Source: Nitrosomonadales bacterium (GTDB taxonomy: Bacteria > Pseudomonadota > Gammaproteobacteria > Burkholderiales > SG8-41). From it: DNA of 5,677 bases. The stretch covers positions 1 to 5,677 of the forward strand of contig VFLF01000052.1 of assembly GCA_009885185.1 (NCBI GenBank), written 5' to 3'. The notes beneath the pieces are model-generated. The model had not been told where the DNA came from, did no database searches, and worked only from the letters and a program-made list of their open reading frames with translations. Shown here one piece after another: positions 5,547 through 5,677 of this stretch (the first letter of the stretch is position 1; each line of letters opens with the position of its first letter). The position numbers and the translations under genes were made by a program.

Positions 5547-5677
5547 CTACTCGCTCATGAGCATTTTACGCGCCACGGCAAGTTCTTTTTTCTTGGCATC
5601 GTCGATTTTCGGATACTTGAGCTGAAGCCTCTCCATCCCATCGATAACGGCGTCCGACACTGCCAGCCGCGTGAACC
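5547..5677 (-). CDS. C-terminal end of a probable PPK2-family polyphosphate kinase (5' part outside the window)
   Basis: An open minus-strand frame enters at the window edge and ends with TAG at 5547-5549, giving 42 residues beginning FTRLAVSDAVIDGMERL, then LKYPKIDDAKKKELAVARK and a short end. The pattern 'FTRLAV..A..DG.E.L.L.YP..D...K.EL...RK.L' resembles the extreme C-terminus of PPK2-family polyphosphate:nucleotide phosphotransferases, where it follows the VxPADxKW motif that would lie just outside the window. The catalytic region (Walker A, Walker B, lid) is not visible, so the call rests on this tail alone and on memory of the family. If right, the enzyme moves phosphate between polyphosphate and nucleotides in the cytoplasm. 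It precedes the Hpt gene by 51 bp on the same strand and may be co-transcribed with it. Confidence 0.55.
   Translation of the reverse strand, partial: FTRLAVSDAVIDGMERLQLKYPKIDDAKKKELAVARKMLMSE

Noticed and set aside
1..5677. CRISPR array, tRNA or rRNA genes, transposase
   Set aside because: I looked for regularly spaced repeats, tRNA-like cloverleafs, rRNA sequence and transposase motifs and saw none; the only repeats are the two intergenic elements described.

Overview
The window looks like chromosomal DNA from a GC-rich proteobacterium, most likely of the beta or gamma group. This rests on the high GC of most genes (about 60% or more in stretches counted by hand), the enzyme families present, and two intergenic repeats of a kind familiar from such genomes. 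It could be a contig from an uncultured organism. No genus can be named from the sequence.

Layout. On the plus strand, bases 1-1910 hold the 3' part of a large alpha/beta-hydrolase-domain protein. Its stop codon overlaps the start of a small carboxymuconolactone-decarboxylase (CMD) family protein (ATGA overlap). Bases 1911-2209 carry no credible gene but hold a modular, hairpin-rich repeat between two convergent genes. The rest is on the minus strand. Read in the direction of transcription it runs: the tail of a probable PPK2-family polyphosphate kinase (cut by the window end), a stand-alone Hpt phosphotransfer protein, a zinc-dependent medium-chain alcohol dehydrogenase, a palindromic intergenic element, a beta-hydroxyacid (3-hydroxyisobutyrate type) dehydrogenase, and a GIY-YIG nuclease-like protein with a helical C-terminus.

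How the genes may work together. The hydrolase and CMD protein are translationally coupled and probably act in one catabolic route. The two dehydrogenases could belong to the same broad catabolic region, but they are on the opposite strand and separated by repeats, so this is only inference. The Hpt protein and PPK2 tail are signalling and phosphate-metabolism genes that appear to be ordinary neighbours. The GIY-YIG gene has clearly lower GC (about 47% in sampled lines) and lies against a repeat, which suggests acquisition by transfer.

I found no convincing new multi-gene system. The items most worth checking are the GIY-YIG protein, the modular repeat, and the start region of the hydroxyacid dehydrogenase, where one base in a T-run separates an ATG from the reading frame.
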